A DNA stretch of 64,000 bases from NCBI RefSeq assembly GCF_001642735.1, contig NZ_LWHM01000030.1:25186-89185 (forward strand). Direction: 5' to 3'. The DNA is from Pseudohongiella nitratireducens. Lineage in GTDB: Bacteria; Pseudomonadota; Gammaproteobacteria; Pseudomonadales; Pseudohongiellaceae. Of the stretch, positions 44,997 through 55,613 are shown one piece after another. Made by a program: the position numbers and the translations under genes. Under the pieces are notes generated by a model. That model made no database searches and was not told the DNA's origin. It saw nothing but the letters and a program-made list of their open reading frames with translations. Positions within the stretch are counted from its first letter, which is position 1; each line of letters starts with the position of its first letter.

Positions 44997-45997
44997 GCAC
45001 TCGCCTCCCCATCATCAACGCGCAAGGCTGCACCGACTGCCATAATCAGGTCTCGACCTGCCTGGCCGCCGCTTCTGCCGTCATCGCCGGGCAAACCATC
45101 CAGCTCAAGTTCACTGTCGTAATCCAGCACACCCACGGGCGAAGCCAGGGCGTCAGCCAGACTGTTCATCATCGATTCGGTATCCTGGCCACGCGGGGCA
45201 ATCATGATCTGACTGACCGGATTCTGGCCCATCTGGCTTTCGAAGTAATCAAGTGAGCGCTGGATCTCAAGCACAACACGGTCGCGACGCATCTCCCAGT
45301 CAGGCTCCAGCAATGCGTCAGGCCCCACCGAGGTATTGATACGGCGCGTCAGGTATAATTGGCCCTGCCGGGTGATATTCATGGTACTGCCATTTTCGCG
45401 CAAGGAAATGAACGCCAACCCGTTGGTATCATCGCCAAACTGGCGCACAACGTTGCGCAATACCATTTCCGGGATATCAATACTGTTGAGTTCCAGACCT
45501 GACATGCTGATCTGGGCTATACGCTCTTCCAGCCGGGAGCGGGCAGAGGCCACTGCATAAATCATCTGCTTGCGACCAGAAAAGGCATTATCCGGCAAGC
45601 GCATCACATCAATGATTGCATCTTCAACCGGCATATCCAGCAGGTCTTTGATTTTCCAGCGAATTGCCGAGGCCATTTCATCGTCGCCGACTTGAGGCGC
45701 TTCGACCAGATAGATGCTGTAATCATTCGGGGTTAAAACGAGATTGGCTGATGCTCCCTGCAAACCGTGCTCGGCAACAACAGAAGCCAGACGCTCAGCG
45801 ACACCCACATCGCCAAGTTCTTCGTGATGACTGGCCAGCAAGGATGTTTCTTCCCGCTGGCGAACCACATGCGCCAACGACAAGCGCTGACTTGTCAGTG
45901 ACAAGCCCACGGTTCCCTCAACTCGCTTTTTCCTGCCCAGCCATTGCAGCAACGTTGCGCCTCCTTGACCCTTATGATTCAGTATTCTATGCCTCAA
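44993..45997 (-). CDS. mshI: MSHA protein MshI (PilM-like actin-fold ATPase)
   Basis: A 334-residue cytosolic protein with the actin-like PilM fold: GTVGLSLTSQRLSLAHV phosphate-1 region near residue 28, then a helical insertion and a second half (FISLRENGSTMNI, AVGAALRVDDG near the end). It is predicted to bind the N-terminal tail of the PilN-like partner and connect the cytosolic ATPase to the periplasmic alignment complex. It is the first gene of the msh cluster seen here; no mshH lies upstream, since trmL follows in the opposite direction. Confidence 0.86.
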   Translation of the reverse strand: MRHRILNHKGQGGATLLQWLGRKKRVEGTVGLSLTSQRLSLAHVVRQREETSLLASHHEELGDVGVAERLASVVAEHGLQGASANLVLTPNDYSIYLVEAPQVGDDEMASAIRWKIKDLLDMPVEDAIIDVMRLPDNAFSGRKQMIYAVASARSRLEERIAQISMSGLELNSIDIPEMVLRNVVRQFGDDTNGLAFISLRENGSTMNITRQGQLYLTRRINTSVGPDALLEPDWEMRRDRVVLEIQRSLDYFESQMGQNPVSQIMIAPRGQDTESMMNSLADALASPVGVLDYDSELELDGLPGDDGRSGGQAGRDLIMAVGAALRVDDGEASA

Positions 45998-46111
45998 TGC
46001 ATACTATTCTTCATCGGCAGACAGGCATAAATACTGACGTTTTATTCTCTGTCACTGCTGTCAACGCAGCAACTTGCTACCGGGTTTACGCCCAGTTAAC
46101 AATCGCAGTAA

Positions 46112-46117
46112 ATTATA
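46112..46117 (-). promoter_or_regulatory. Candidate -10 box of the msh operon
   Basis: A perfect TATAAT on the minus strand, 115 bp upstream of the mshI start, in the gap to the divergent trmL. No good -35 hexamer sits 16-18 bp before it, so the call is weak. Confidence 0.35.
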
Positions 46118-46186
46118 GAGCCTAAACTATCAAAATCTATAGCAAACCCCCAGCAGCAAGGGTATATTTAGGGTCAGTTTCTTGTG

Positions 46187-46666
46187 ATGCAGTTAACAAC
46201 CTTGATTCATATCATTCTTTACCAGCCTGAAATCCCGCCCAACACCGGCAACATTATAAGACTCGCCGCCAACACCGGATGTCAGCTTCACCTGATAGAA
46301 CCCCTGGGTTTTGAGATGGATACCAAGCAATTACGACGTGCGGGGCTGGACTACCATGAGTTCAGCACCACGCGGGTATGGCCTGATTGGAACGCATTCC
46401 AGCAGGCGAGAATCTGTCAGCCCGTTTACGCGTTCACGACGAAAGGCCAGAAACATTATCACCAGGCTAATTTTGCCGATGGTTGTGGATTACTGTTTGG
46501 GCCAGAAACGCGCGGACTGCCAGATGACATTCTGCGCTCACTGCCAACCGGGCAGAAATTGCGCATGCCCATGCAACCCGACAGCCGCAGCCTGAACCTT
46601 TCCAACACCGTCGCTATCGCGACTTATGAAGCGTTACGGCAACAGGAATTTCAAGGGCTGTTGTGA
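46187..46666 (+). CDS. trmL: tRNA (cytidine/uridine-2'-O)-methyltransferase TrmL
   Basis: TrmL methylates the ribose at wobble position 34 of tRNA-Leu species. It is a small SPOUT enzyme of about 160 residues acting as a dimer. Signatures: QPEIPPNTGNIIRLAANTG at the start, LRRAGLDYHEF, and the knot motifs LLFGPETRGLP and RSLNLSNTVAIATYEALRQ. The ATG at 46187 is adjacent to an in-frame GTG at 46184; the N-terminus is about eight residues longer than E. coli TrmL. It is divergent from the msh locus and convergent with secB. Confidence 0.95.
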   Translation: MQLTTLIHIILYQPEIPPNTGNIIRLAANTGCQLHLIEPLGFEMDTKQLRRAGLDYHEFSTTRVWPDWNAFQQARICQPVYAFTTKGQKHYHQANFADGCGLLFGPETRGLPDDILRSLPTGQKLRMPMQPDSRSLNLSNTVAIATYEALRQQEFQGLL

Positions 46667-46732
46667 TTGTCACTGAAACAAAAGGGAAGCAGCTTTAAGA
46701 GACACTGCAATATAAGAGGCGCTGCAAGGGGC

Positions 46733-46780
46733 AAAGCCTTAAAGCCTTAAAGCAATAAAGCAATAAAGCAATAAAGCAAT
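46733..46780. repeat. Six-unit 8-bp tandem repeat
   Basis: Two units of AAAGCCTT followed by four of AAAGCAAT, then a decayed unit. It lies in the gap between trmL and secB and codes for nothing visible; it could vary in length by slippage. Confidence 0.85.
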
Positions 46781-46800
46781 AAAGGAAAGATTGTTAAGAT

Positions 46801-46859
46801 TTACCGGGCCAGACAGTCTATCGGTTACGGCAGGTGCCGCAACCGATAGGCATCGGTAA
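46801..46859. terminator. Hairpin between convergent trmL and secB
   Basis: A 15-bp stem with one mismatch (46818-46832 with 46835-46849), extended by an outer TTACCG/CGGTAA pair (46801-46806 with 46854-46859) and flanked by A/T-rich ends on both sides. Likely a bidirectional terminator. Confidence 0.65.
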
Positions 46860-46870
46860 AAACAGGCAAA

Positions 46871-47398
46871 TTAGTTAGCGGCGCCTTGTGTTTGCGCCGC
46901 CGCACCGTTTTCACCATTTTGCTGCTGTTGTTTGGACTGAGCGTATACAGCGTCGAAGTTGACCGGTGCCAGCATCACAGCCGGGAAGCTGCCGCGGGTA
47001 ACCAGCGCATCAACTGTCTCACGAGCATACGGAAACAGGATATTCGGACAAACGGTTGCCAGAACACGCTCCAGATCTGCTTCATTAAATCCGTCGCAAG
47101 TGAAAATACCAGCCTGCTGAACTTCACACAGGAAAGCCACGTTGTCTTCCTGCTTGGCTTCGATTGTCAGACGCAGGACCACTTCGTAAACACCTTCAGA
47201 CACTTTGCTGTTGCTGGTGTTCAGGTTAAAAGAAATGCGTGGCGCCCACTGGCCACGGAACACGTCAGGCGTTTTAGGCGACTCAAAAGAGCTGTCCTTC
47301 AGGTAAATGCGTTGCAGTGCAAATGATGGCCCCTGCTGCTGACCTTCCTGCTGTGCTGCCTGTGCGTCTGTGTTCTGTGTATTTTCGTTCTCAGCCAT
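46871..47398 (-). CDS. secB: Protein-export chaperone SecB
   Basis: SecB is a cytosolic tetramer that keeps preproteins unfolded and hands them to SecA. The 175-residue protein has a Gln/Asn-rich N-tail (about 1-22), then the fold with FALQRIYLKDSSFE, a hydrophobic client groove, the SecA-contact CNPIL-type block here as VCPNILFPYARE, and a low-complexity Gln/Ala tail. It lies 70 bp after the rhodanese gene on the same strand, the yibN-secB order known from other Gammaproteobacteria, but the glutaredoxin gene grxC often between them is absent. Confidence 0.96.
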   Translation of the reverse strand: MAENENTQNTDAQAAQQEGQQQGPSFALQRIYLKDSSFESPKTPDVFRGQWAPRISFNLNTSNSKVSEGVYEVVLRLTIEAKQEDNVAFLCEVQQAGIFTCDGFNEADLERVLATVCPNILFPYARETVDALVTRGSFPAVMLAPVNFDAVYAQSKQQQQNGENGAAAQTQGAAN

Positions 47399-47468
47399 GA
47401 TCTATCCAACTCTCTGTTATCTATATCAATTGAATTAAAAAGTGTCACTGACAGCATAAACTGGCCAG

Positions 47469-47888
47469 TTATGATTTTTGTGTCACCGGCAGATTCTGCG
47501 CGCGCCACTCAGCCATGCCACCACGCATCCGGACAACATGCTCGAAACCCTGCTCCACCAGTGTTTTACAGGTATCTGCCGAGTGCTGCCCGATTTTGCA
47601 TACCACGATGACGGGACTGGACTTGTATTTGCTCAATTCCGAGATCCGACCCGCGACTTTGGCGGCAGGAATATGGATGGCATCAACAATGTGACCACTA
47701 TCAAATTCCTTTTTATCACGGACGTCCAGGATAACGCCATCCTGTCGGTTAATTAGCATTACTGCTTCTTGCGGGCCTACCGCTCGACTGCCTGTGCGCG
47801 TTCGGTGCGCAATGAGCGCCAACAGCAATATCACCCAGGTTAGTGACAAAATCCAGTGATTTGCCACGAATTCCAGAAATTGCGCCAT
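47469..47888 (-). CDS. yibN: Membrane-anchored rhodanese, YibN type
   Basis: A 139-residue protein with one N-terminal membrane helix (about residues 11-27) and a cytosolic rhodanese domain. The sulfur-accepting cysteine is C97 in VVCKIGQHSA. The ATG at 47888 (MAQFLEFVANHW) matches YibN proteins; six more codons are open upstream. The enzyme may move sulfane sulfur; the physiological acceptor is not known. Divergent from gpmI, with 166 bp between the starts. Confidence 0.9.
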   Translation of the reverse strand: MAQFLEFVANHWILSLTWVILLLALIAHRTRTGSRAVGPQEAVMLINRQDGVILDVRDKKEFDSGHIVDAIHIPAAKVAGRISELSKYKSSPVIVVCKIGQHSADTCKTLVEQGFEHVVRMRGGMAEWRAQNLPVTQKS

Positions 47889-48054
47889 GATTAAATTGCC
47901 CTGCATCCAGCTTTGTACTTAAGGCTGCGAAGTATACACGGGGATGAATGGCATTGGTACTGACGGAATTGGTACTTTCTCGCAACTTCCGCGATAATAC
48001 GCGCAATTCCAATCGACCTTTAACCACTCTTTGGCCAAGGACGCAGCACTAACC

Positions 48055-49605
48055 ATGACCAACACCAAGAAAACCACCATGCTACTCATTCTGGATGGCT
48101 GGGGCTATCGCGAAGATACCGACTCCAACGCCATCAGCGCAGCCAATACACCAGTGTGGGATGAGATGTGGCAGAACTGCCCGCATACACTCATCCAGAC
48201 ATCCGGCCAACATGTAGGCCTGCCAGACGGGCAGATGGGTAATTCGGAAGTTGGCCACATGAACCTGGGTGCCGGCCGTGTGGTTTACCAGAGCCTGACC
48301 CTGATCGACAAGCAGATTGCCGACGGTGACTTTTTTGAAAACGCTGCCCTGACCGCTGCCGCCGATAAGGCAGCCGGAACAGGCAGCGCTCTGCATATCA
48401 TGGGCCTGCTATCACCTGGCGGCATCCATAGCCATGAAGACCACATCGCTGCCATGATCCAACTGGCTCAGCAACGAGGTGTAAAGACCGTCTATCTGCA
48501 TGCTTTCCTGGATGGTCGCGACACACCACCTCGCAGCGCGGCCCCTTCTTTGGAGAGAGCCGACAAACAGCTACGTGAACTGGGTCTGGGCCGAATTGCC
48601 TCCATTGTGGGTCGATATTTCGCCATGGACCGCGACAAGCGCTGGGATCGTCTGCAGACCGCCTACGACCTGATTACCCAGGGGCAGGCCGGATTCACTG
48701 CGACATCAGTTAATGACGGCCTTCAGTCTGCCTACCAGCGTGATGAAGACGATGAATTTGTCAAAGCCACCAGCATCCGCGCGGACGGCGACTCAGATGC
48801 CGCCATGCAGGACGACGATGTCGTTGTATTTATGAATTTCCGCGCTGACCGCGCCAGGCAACTGGCCCAGGCATTTGTTGACCCCGCGTTTGACGGCTTT
48901 GCCCGCCAGTCAGCCCCCAAACTGCAAGACTTTGTCATGCTGACCGAGTACTCAGCCGACCTGAGCAAGTTTGCCGCCTGCGCCTATCCGCCGCAAAAGC
49001 TGGTTAACAGCCTGGGCGAATACCTGGCCAGCCAGAACCGGACCCAGCTGAGGATTGCCGAAACTGAGAAATATGCTCATGTCACCTTTTTCTTCAGCGG
49101 CGGACGCGAAGCCCCTTACGAGGGTGAAGAGCGCATACTGGTACCTTCTCCCGATGTCGCCACCTATGACCTGCAACCGGAAATGAGCGCCCCGGAAGTG
49201 ACTGACAAGCTGGTTGAAGCGATCAAATCTGGCAAATACGACACTATCGTCTGCAACTATGCCAACGGCGACATGGTCGGCCATACCGGCAGCTTTGACG
49301 CCGCCGTGAAAGCCGTTGAATACCTGGACATCTGCCTGGGTCGTCTGAAAGAGGCAATCCTGGAAACAGACGGCAAAATGCTGATCACTGCCGACCACGG
49401 TAACGTCGAACAGATGACAGACCCCAAATCAGGCCAGGCACTGACCTCACACACCAATGGGCCGGTACCACTGGTATACGTTGGTAATGAAGACTGGCGC
49501 TTCGACAAAGAGGGTGCACTGTCTGATATTGCACCAACCCTGCTGACACTGATGGGCCTTAGCGTACCTGAAGAAATGTCTGGCCAGGTATTGATGTCCA
49601 AATGA
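48055..49605 (+). CDS. gpmI: Cofactor-independent phosphoglycerate mutase
   Basis: GpmI interconverts 3- and 2-phosphoglycerate in glycolysis and gluconeogenesis, using two manganese ions. At 516 residues it has the usual length. The metal ligand D14 (LILDGWGYR) and the phosphoserine S64 ([11 protein letters not shown]) match E. coli positions; further blocks are [21 protein letters not shown], and [11 protein letters not shown] with [10 protein letters not shown]. The ATG at 48055 is chosen over a TTG at 48031. The stop overlaps the envC start by 4 nt, so the two are coupled. Confidence 0.97.
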   Translation: MTNTKKTTMLLILDGWGYREDTDSNAISAANTPVWDEMWQNCPHTLIQTSGQHVGLPDGQMGNSEVGHMNLGAGRVVYQSLTLIDKQIADGDFFENAALTAAADKAAGTGSALHIMGLLSPGGIHSHEDHIAAMIQLAQQRGVKTVYLHAFLDGRDTPPRSAAPSLERADKQLRELGLGRIASIVGRYFAMDRDKRWDRLQTAYDLITQGQAGFTATSVNDGLQSAYQRDEDDEFVKATSIRADGDSDAAMQDDDVVVFMNFRADRARQLAQAFVDPAFDGFARQSAPKLQDFVMLTEYSADLSKFAACAYPPQKLVNSLGEYLASQNRTQLRIAETEKYAHVTFFFSGGREAPYEGEERILVPSPDVATYDLQPEMSAPEVTDKLVEAIKSGKYDTIVCNYANGDMVGHTGSFDAAVKAVEYLDICLGRLKEAILETDGKMLITADHGNVEQMTDPKSGQALTSHTNGPVPLVYVGNEDWRFDKEGALSDIAPTLLTLMGLSVPEEMSGQVLMSK

Positions 49606-50834
49606 TCCCGCCGCGACGCCAGGCTGTCCGCGCCAGTACGGTGCAGCAACCAGTCTGGCGCGCCATTATCCGGGAATTACTGATTGGGCTCGGCACGCTT
49701 GTGCTCGCCTTGCAACCGCTGGCTTTGACACCCGGCAGCTCTGTATTCGCAGCCGAAGACCCGGCACCCCAGCAGCAACTCGCCGAGATCAATGCTGCCA
49801 TAGCCGAAATTGAGCAATGGCTGTCTGGTATCCGCCAGCAACGCACCTCGGAAGAAGCTTCGCTGGCTGAGACTAAAGCCGACATTGACCAGTTGAATCA
49901 ACAGATTGCCGATAACCAGCAGCAAATTGCCTCACTTGAGCAACAACAACAGAGCCTGAACCAGCAACAAGCCAGCCTGATGCGGCAAAGCGAATCGCAG
50001 CGCCAACAAATTGCGCTGGCACTGAAAGCGGTTTACCAAAGTGGTCACGACAGCATGATCAAAGTGCTGCTTAATCAGCAGGATCCGACCCGCGCCAGCC
50101 GCATGACCCACTATTTCCGCACGTTTCACAGTCAGCAGCTTGAGCAGATTGCAGCCTGGCAGGCAACGATTCAGCAACTGGAAAGCACTGCCAGTCAGCT
50201 GGCACAAAACCGCTCAGCACTGGATGCGGCCAACCAACGGCTCGCAGAACAACTGGGCGACCTGTCAGCACGGCAAACGCAGCGCCTGGAAATTATTGCC
50301 GAGCTGACCGAGCAAATGCTGGCACGGGATGATGAACTGAGCGCACTGCAAGACGACCGCGCCGAGCTGGAAGCGCTGGTTGAGGAAATTAACCGCATTA
50401 TCGAAGATATTCCCTCGCCCGAAGAACTGATGCCTTTTGCCGGCCAGAAAGGGCAAATGCCCTGGCCGGTTAATGGCAACATAACTGCAAGGTTTGGTGA
50501 TACCTTCGCTGGTGGTCAGATGCAACGCCAGGGCCTTATTGTCTCTGCCACTGCCGGCAGCGCGGTGCGAGCCGTGCACCCTGGTCGCATTGTTTTCGCT
50601 GACTGGTTACGAGGTTCCGGTCACTTGATTGTGATCGATCATGGCCAAGGCTATATTTCGGTCTACTCCCATCAGCAAAGTCTGAGCAAACAAAGCGGGG
50701 AGTGGGTCAACCGGGGGGAAGTCATCGGGCTTTCGGGCAACGATGCGGGCAACGGCCAACCCGGGCTGTATTTTGAAATCCGCCAGCAACGCCAGCCACT
50801 GGATCCACTCGCCTGGCTGCAAGCAATGCGCTAG
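49602..50834 (+). CDS. envC: EnvC-like murein hydrolase activator
   Basis: A 410-residue periplasmic protein: signal peptide (hydrophobic about 24-45, cleavage near VFAAE), a long Gln-rich coiled coil (about 50-265) and a C-terminal LytM/M23 domain (about 285-405). The zinc ligands are lost: the first His/Asp block is replaced by RQGLIVSA, and the usual HLHFE block reads LYFEIR. This is the state of EnvC, which does not cut peptidoglycan itself but activates amidases AmiA/AmiB at the septum under FtsEX control. The gpmI-envC-ctp-yibQ order is standard. Confidence 0.92.
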   Translation: MIPPRRQAVRASTVQQPVWRAIIRELLIGLGTLVLALQPLALTPGSSVFAAEDPAPQQQLAEINAAIAEIEQWLSGIRQQRTSEEASLAETKADIDQLNQQIADNQQQIASLEQQQQSLNQQQASLMRQSESQRQQIALALKAVYQSGHDSMIKVLLNQQDPTRASRMTHYFRTFHSQQLEQIAAWQATIQQLESTASQLAQNRSALDAANQRLAEQLGDLSARQTQRLEIIAELTEQMLARDDELSALQDDRAELEALVEEINRIIEDIPSPEELMPFAGQKGQMPWPVNGNITARFGDTFAGGQMQRQGLIVSATAGSAVRAVHPGRIVFADWLRGSGHLIVIDHGQGYISVYSHQQSLSKQSGEWVNRGEVIGLSGNDAGNGQPGLYFEIRQQRQPLDPLAWLQAMR

Positions 50835-50926
50835 ACTCTCTCAGGGCCTGTTAACGCAACAGCCTTCTAGTTAGTGTTAGAGCTACAAACAACAGCTGCC
50901 TGGTACGCAGTGATACAGGAGTGAAC

Positions 50927-52360
50927 ATGAACGCCGAGCAACCCTTCCGGTTTCGCCAGATAATCCCGGCATCAGCAGATAAACTGCTGGCCAGCGCCAC
51001 TTTCCTGCTCGCCTCGTTGCTGGCAGCACCGGTGTCGGCCCAACCCCTTGCTGAAGGACTGCCGCCGGAAGCCGGTGTTGCCCAGGAAGGCACCGTTGCT
51101 CTGGACACTCGTGACCCTCTCCCCATTGAAGAGGTCCGCCTGTTCGCTGAAGCACTGGAAGCGATTCGTAACGCCTATGTTAACGAAATCGATGACCGCA
51201 CTCTGATCGACTACGCTGTGCGTGGCATGCTGGCCGGGCTTGACCCCCACTCCGCCTATCTGTCAGTTGATGATTACGACAACCTGCAGGAAAGTACCGA
51301 AGGCGAGTTTGGCGGGCTTGGCATCGAGATCGGCGAAGAAGACGGATACATTAAAATCATCACGCCCCTGGACGACTCCCCGGCCAGCCGGGCCGGTGTC
51401 ATGCCCGGCGACTTGATCATTGAGATCAATGGCCGCCCCGTACGCGACATGATGATTAATGACGCTATCGAAATGCTGCGCGGCGAAATTGGCAGTTCGG
51501 TGGACCTGACTCTGGCTCGTGAAAGCGTCGCCGAGCCTATCGACCTGACACTGACCCGCGAAGCCATCTCTTCAGTAAGCGTACGTCACCGCATGCTGGA
51601 GCCAGGCTTTGCCTATATGCGAATCTCCCAATTCAGGGTAAATACCGGCGGTGAAGTTGTCGATGCACTGAACGAACTGGCTGAACAGAACCCGGACGGT
51701 CTTGAAGGACTGGTACTCGACTTACGTAATAATCCTGGCGGCGTTCTGATTGCATCAGTGGAAACGGCAGACGCTTTCCTGACCGAAGGTCGGGTTGTCT
51801 ATACAGAAGGCCGCTTTGAAGAAACCGATGAATCATTTTATGCCACAGAGGACGATCCCAGCAGGGGTGTCCCACTGGTCGTTCTGATCAATGCAGGTAC
51901 AGCGTCGGCTGCAGAGATTGTCTCGGGTGCACTTCAGGATCAAGGGCGTGCCGTAATCATGGGCACACAAAGTTTCGGTAAAGGCTCTGTGCAAACTGTC
52001 ATGCCGCTTAACAATGACCGGGCCATCAAGCTGACCACTTCACGCTATTTTACCCCGGATGGCCGCTCGATCCAGGCCCAGGGTATCGCACCTGACATCG
52101 AGGTTGACGAAGGTCTTGTCACCCGGCAAACCAACCGCCGTGGCGTTTACACTGAGCGTGACCTGGAAGGCCACCTGCCAGGCACCGATGAACTGGAAGA
52201 CAGCCAGATTGAGAGCCCTGAGGATATGCCAGCACCCTCGCCCCGCCCCATTACCTCATCCGAGCAGGTAGTAGTGAGTGATTACCAACTTAATGAAGCA
52301 CTGACACTGCTGAAAGGGTGGAGCATCATGGATCGGGGTCGCCGCCGACAGGCGCAGTAA
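50927..52360 (+). CDS. C-terminal processing peptidase (S41 family)
   Basis: A 477-residue periplasmic protease of the CtpA/Prc group. Signal peptide to about residue 38 (PVSAQ), a PDZ domain with FGGLGIEIGEEDG (about 125-210), and the S41 core with nucleophile S327 in GTASAAEIVSGAL and general base K352 in SFGKGSVQT. The C-terminus from about 430 is acidic and proline-rich. It trims exposed hydrophobic C-termini and affects cell-wall enzymes. The ATG at 50927 has AGGAG six bases before it. Followed 2 bp on by yibQ, with which it is likely cotranscribed. Confidence 0.94.
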   Translation: MNAEQPFRFRQIIPASADKLLASATFLLASLLAAPVSAQPLAEGLPPEAGVAQEGTVALDTRDPLPIEEVRLFAEALEAIRNAYVNEIDDRTLIDYAVRGMLAGLDPHSAYLSVDDYDNLQESTEGEFGGLGIEIGEEDGYIKIITPLDDSPASRAGVMPGDLIIEINGRPVRDMMINDAIEMLRGEIGSSVDLTLARESVAEPIDLTLTREAISSVSVRHRMLEPGFAYMRISQFRVNTGGEVVDALNELAEQNPDGLEGLVLDLRNNPGGVLIASVETADAFLTEGRVVYTEGRFEETDESFYATEDDPSRGVPLVVLINAGTASAAEIVSGALQDQGRAVIMGTQSFGKGSVQTVMPLNNDRAIKLTTSRYFTPDGRSIQAQGIAPDIEVDEGLVTRQTNRRGVYTERDLEGHLPGTDELEDSQIESPEDMPAPSPRPITSSEQVVVSDYQLNEALTLLKGWSIMDRGRRRQAQ

Positions 52361-52362
52361 CC

Positions 52363-53310
52363 GTGCCCCGGTCAAACTCATTGCATGAACGATGGCAAAG
52401 CCTCGGCGGTCACTTCCACCATTACCGCCACGCCTGGCTTGCCATCAGTCTGCTGACTCTGCTGATTATTGTTCTGGGGCAAACCGCTTCTGAAGAGGTC
52501 AACGATGTCGCGACTGCCCCACAGCAGGCTTCACCAACACCACAATCCAGCAGCACACCAGCAGCCCCGGAGCCGGTCGAGCAGGCAACTGCCTCTGCTC
52601 CACCGGTCAGTACCGACGCAATCAGCGAAACCGTGGCTGATAACGCAGGCCCTTCTTTAATTCTGATCATTGATGATATTGGCAACAATCTCGCGGCAGG
52701 GATGCGGGCCGCCGCCTTACCCGGCAAAGTCACCCTGGCGGTAATGCCCTACACACCACACGGCAGCCGCATCGCTGAGGCTGGCTACAGCACCGGGCAG
52801 GAGATAATGCTGCACATGCCCATGAGCAACCAGTCCGGCATGAACCTGGGACCGGACGGGCTGACTGCTGACCTGGATCAAAAAGAAATGACTCGCCGCC
52901 TGCGCCTGGCGCTGGCCGATGTGCCTTACATAAAAGGCATCAATAACCACACCGGCAGCGAATTGACTGAACTTGCCGAACCGATGACGTGGGTCATGCA
53001 TGAAATCAGCAGTCACCCATTGTATTTCATCGATAGCATGACTACGGCAAAAAGCGTGGCATTTGATACCGCCAGGCGCTTTTCAATTCCCACATTAAAG
53101 CGCCATGTGTTTTTGGACAATGTTCGCGATGCCAGCGCAATTGACAGGCAGTTCCAGCAGGCTGTGGCCATAGCCCAACACGAGGGAATGGCAGTGGCTA
53201 TCGGCCACCCTTATGAGGAAACACTGGATTATCTGGAGAAAGCTCTACCCGCCTTGAAAAAAGCGGGCGTCGAGCTTCGCTTTGCGTCGGAATTACTGAG
53301 CCGACAGTAA
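52363..53310 (+). CDS. yibQ: Divergent polysaccharide deacetylase family protein YibQ
   Basis: A protein of about 315 residues with one N-terminal membrane helix (about 24-44), a Pro/Ala/Ser-rich linker (to about 100) and a divergent NodB-like barrel ([51 protein letters not shown]). Family members lie beside envC and are periplasmic; enzymatic activity is unproven. The start is uncertain: GTG at 52363, just after the ctp stop, fits the length, while an earlier GTG at 52318 would overlap ctp by 43 nt. It converges with hisF, 45 bp apart. Confidence 0.88.
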   Translation: MPRSNSLHERWQSLGGHFHHYRHAWLAISLLTLLIIVLGQTASEEVNDVATAPQQASPTPQSSSTPAAPEPVEQATASAPPVSTDAISETVADNAGPSLILIIDDIGNNLAAGMRAAALPGKVTLAVMPYTPHGSRIAEAGYSTGQEIMLHMPMSNQSGMNLGPDGLTADLDQKEMTRRLRLALADVPYIKGINNHTGSELTELAEPMTWVMHEISSHPLYFIDSMTTAKSVAFDTARRFSIPTLKRHVFLDNVRDASAIDRQFQQAVAIAQHEGMAVAIGHPYEETLDYLEKALPALKKAGVELRFASELLSRQ

Positions 53311-53355
53311 TAAGGGCGGGTCAAAAAACAGGAGTCAAAGGAATCAGCGACCAGA

Positions 53356-54144
53356 TCACTCAGCAGATGCCAGCAAGCGCATCTCAATACCCTGGTCAGC
53401 CATAAACTGCTTGGCTTCGGGGATACTGTATTCGCCAAAATGGAAAATACTGGCTGCCAGTACCGCGTCAGCGCCCCCTTTTACGACTCCATCTGCAAGG
53501 TGTTGCAGGTTACCCACACCACCAGATGCAATAACCGGCACATCAACCGCCTCGCTGACAGCTTTGTTAAGCTCCAGATCGAAACCGATTTTAGTACCGT
53601 CACGATCCATACTGGTCAGCAGAATTTCGCCAGCCCCGTAGTCCACCATACGGCGCACCCAGTCGATGGCATCCAGACCGGTTGGACGGCGACCACCATG
53701 GGTAAAAATCTCCCAGCGATTATCTTCGCCAGGCTGACTGACTTTTTTGGCATCCACTGCGACAACGATACACTGCGAACCAAAACGTTCTGCCGCCTCG
53801 CGAACAAACTCCGGGTTCGTCACCGCAGCGGTGTTAATGGCTACTTTATCAGCGCCAGCATTAAGCATGGTCCGGATGTCGGACAAGGTACGAATACCAC
53901 CGCCAACGGTCAGCGGAATGAAGACCTGACCAGCAATGGCTTCAACGGTGTGAACCGTTGTTTCACGCTCTTCACTGGAAGCAGTGATATCCAGAAAGGT
54001 AATTTCGTCGGCACCCGCTTCACTGTAGCGCCGGGAAATTTCTACCGGATCACCCGCGTCGCGAATGTCCTCAAACTTCACGCCTTTAACCACACGGCCT
54101 TTATCACAATCCAGACAGGGGATGATGCGTTTTGCTAATGCCAT
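53356..54144 (-). CDS. hisF: Imidazole glycerol phosphate synthase, cyclase subunit
   Basis: HisF joins ammonia from HisH with PRFAR to form imidazole glycerol phosphate and AICAR, the branch point of histidine and purine synthesis. The 262-residue TIM barrel shows the catalytic aspartate in [10 protein letters not shown] (D12), the second in VVAVDAKK, and phosphate-binding loops TVGGGIRTL and ASGGVGN. The ATG at 54144 with GAGGAA 8 nt before it is chosen; 26 further codons are open upstream but overlap the hisA end. Last gene of hisB-hisH-hisA-hisF. Confidence 0.97.
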   Translation of the reverse strand: MALAKRIIPCLDCDKGRVVKGVKFEDIRDAGDPVEISRRYSEAGADEITFLDITASSEERETTVHTVEAIAGQVFIPLTVGGGIRTLSDIRTMLNAGADKVAINTAAVTNPEFVREAAERFGSQCIVVAVDAKKVSQPGEDNRWEIFTHGGRRPTGLDAIDWVRRMVDYGAGEILLTSMDRDGTKIGFDLELNKAVSEAVDVPVIASGGVGNLQHLADGVVKGGADAVLAASIFHFGEYSIPEAKQFMADQGIEMRLLASAE

Positions 54145-54160
54145 TGAATCATTTCCTCGA

Positions 54161-54904
54161 TCAGGATTTGTCGCAGTATGCCTGGGCTTCACCCAGATCC
54201 AGCGCACCTTCATAGATAGCACGACCGGTAATCGCCCCCATGATGCCGGCGCCAGTTTCCGTATCGGCTACTTTGCACAGCTGAATAATGTCTTCCATAC
54301 GACTGACACCACCTGATGCAATAACCGGGATACTTGACGCTTCTGCGAGCCTGACGGTGGCCTCAATGTTGACACCCTGCATCATGCCATCGCGGGCGAT
54401 ATCGGTATAAATAATCGAGTCGACACCATCATCAGCAAACTGCTCTGCCAGATCGACAACATTCACTGTAGAAACTTTTGCCCAGCCGTCGGTGGCAACC
54501 CAGCCATCTTTAGCATCCAGACCCACGATCACATGACCCGGAAATGCTTTACAGGCCTCAGCAACGAAGGCCGGATTTTTGACTGCCTGGGTGCCGATAA
54601 TCACATAACGTACACCTGCTTTGAGATACGCTTCGATGGTCGCCAGATCACGGATACCTCCCCCAATCTGGAGGGGTAAATCAGGATGGGCTTTAGCGAT
54701 GGCTTCGACAATGGCGCCATTGACCGGCTCGCCGACGAAGGCACCATTAAGGTCGACCAGGTGCAGGCGACGAGCGCCTTTCTCTTTCCACTGTGCTGCC
54801 ATCTCTTCAGGTGCATCAGAGAACACAGTTGAATCTTCCATCCGACCCTGTTTCAGCCGAACACATTGGCCATCTTTCAGATCGATAGCGGGGATTACCA
54901 GCAT
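54161..54904 (-). CDS. hisA: ProFAR isomerase
   Basis: HisA opens the ribose ring of ProFAR by an Amadori rearrangement to give PRFAR. The 247-residue TIM barrel has catalytic D8 in IPAIDLKDG and the partner aspartate in TDIARDG, with phosphate loops QIGGGIRD and ASGGVS. It is 16 bp before hisF and 34 bp after hisH. Confidence 0.97.
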   Translation of the reverse strand: MLVIPAIDLKDGQCVRLKQGRMEDSTVFSDAPEEMAAQWKEKGARRLHLVDLNGAFVGEPVNGAIVEAIAKAHPDLPLQIGGGIRDLATIEAYLKAGVRYVIIGTQAVKNPAFVAEACKAFPGHVIVGLDAKDGWVATDGWAKVSTVNVVDLAEQFADDGVDSIIYTDIARDGMMQGVNIEATVRLAEASSIPVIASGGVSRMEDIIQLCKVADTETGAGIMGAITGRAIYEGALDLGEAQAYCDKS

Positions 54905-54938
54905 GTTGAAATCCTGTCAGTCACAAATTTTTTATCAG

Positions 54939-55592
54939 TTACCGGGTGCCATCCCAGTGCAAGAAATTATCCAGCAGCTGCAATCCCGCATGCTGGCTCT
55001 TTTCCGGGTGAAACTGGACGGCAAAAAGTGAATCCTGGCTCAGCGCGGCCGTGAATACTTCACCGTATTCAGAAGTGCCAGCGACCTGGTTCGGCTCGCC
55101 TGCCTGCACATAGTAACTATGCACAAAGTAGAAACGGGTATTATCTTCAACCTTGTGCCACAACGGGTGCGGCTGTGTCTGAGTCACCTGGTTCCAGCCC
55201 ATGTGAGGCACTTTCAGGCGCTGACCATTGGCATCCAGCAAAGCCTTGCCACCGCCAAAGCGTAACACCTGTCCCGGCAGCATATTCAGGCAATCGACAT
55301 TACCATTTTCTTCGCTACGCTCCATCAGCGCCTGCATGCCAACACATATAGCCAGCACCGGGCGCTTTTCTGCGACCGCCTTAGTGACAATCTCATCGAC
55401 TCCCAGACGGCGGATTTCCGCCATACAGTCACGAATGGCGCCGACACCGGGAAAAATAATGCGGTCGGCATTCAGGATCTGTTCGGCATCACTGGTGACG
55501 GATACCCGGACATCGGCGCTGAGACTTTCTACCGCTTTGGCAACCGAATGCAAGTTGCCCATGCCATAGTCAATTACTGCAACATTGTTCAT
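54939..55592 (-). CDS. hisH: Imidazole glycerol phosphate synthase, glutaminase subunit
   Basis: HisH is the class I glutamine amidotransferase that feeds ammonia through the HisF barrel. The 217-residue protein has the nucleophile in [10 protein letters not shown] (near residue 85) and the His/Glu pair in VQFHPEKSQ near the C-terminus. The oxyanion-strand segment [11 protein letters not shown] is clear. The ATG at 55592 is chosen over a TTG three codons upstream. Lies between hisB and hisA. Confidence 0.96.
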   Translation of the reverse strand: MNNVAVIDYGMGNLHSVAKAVESLSADVRVSVTSDAEQILNADRIIFPGVGAIRDCMAEIRRLGVDEIVTKAVAEKRPVLAICVGMQALMERSEENGNVDCLNMLPGQVLRFGGGKALLDANGQRLKVPHMGWNQVTQTQPHPLWHKVEDNTRFYFVHSYYVQAGEPNQVAGTSEYGEVFTAALSQDSLFAVQFHPEKSQHAGLQLLDNFLHWDGTR

Positions 55593-55613
55593 GTCTAACA
55601 ATTCAACCTCTTG

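Noticed and set aside
46733..46780. CRISPR-like array
   Set aside because: The units are 8 bp and contiguous with no spacers, so it is a simple tandem repeat.
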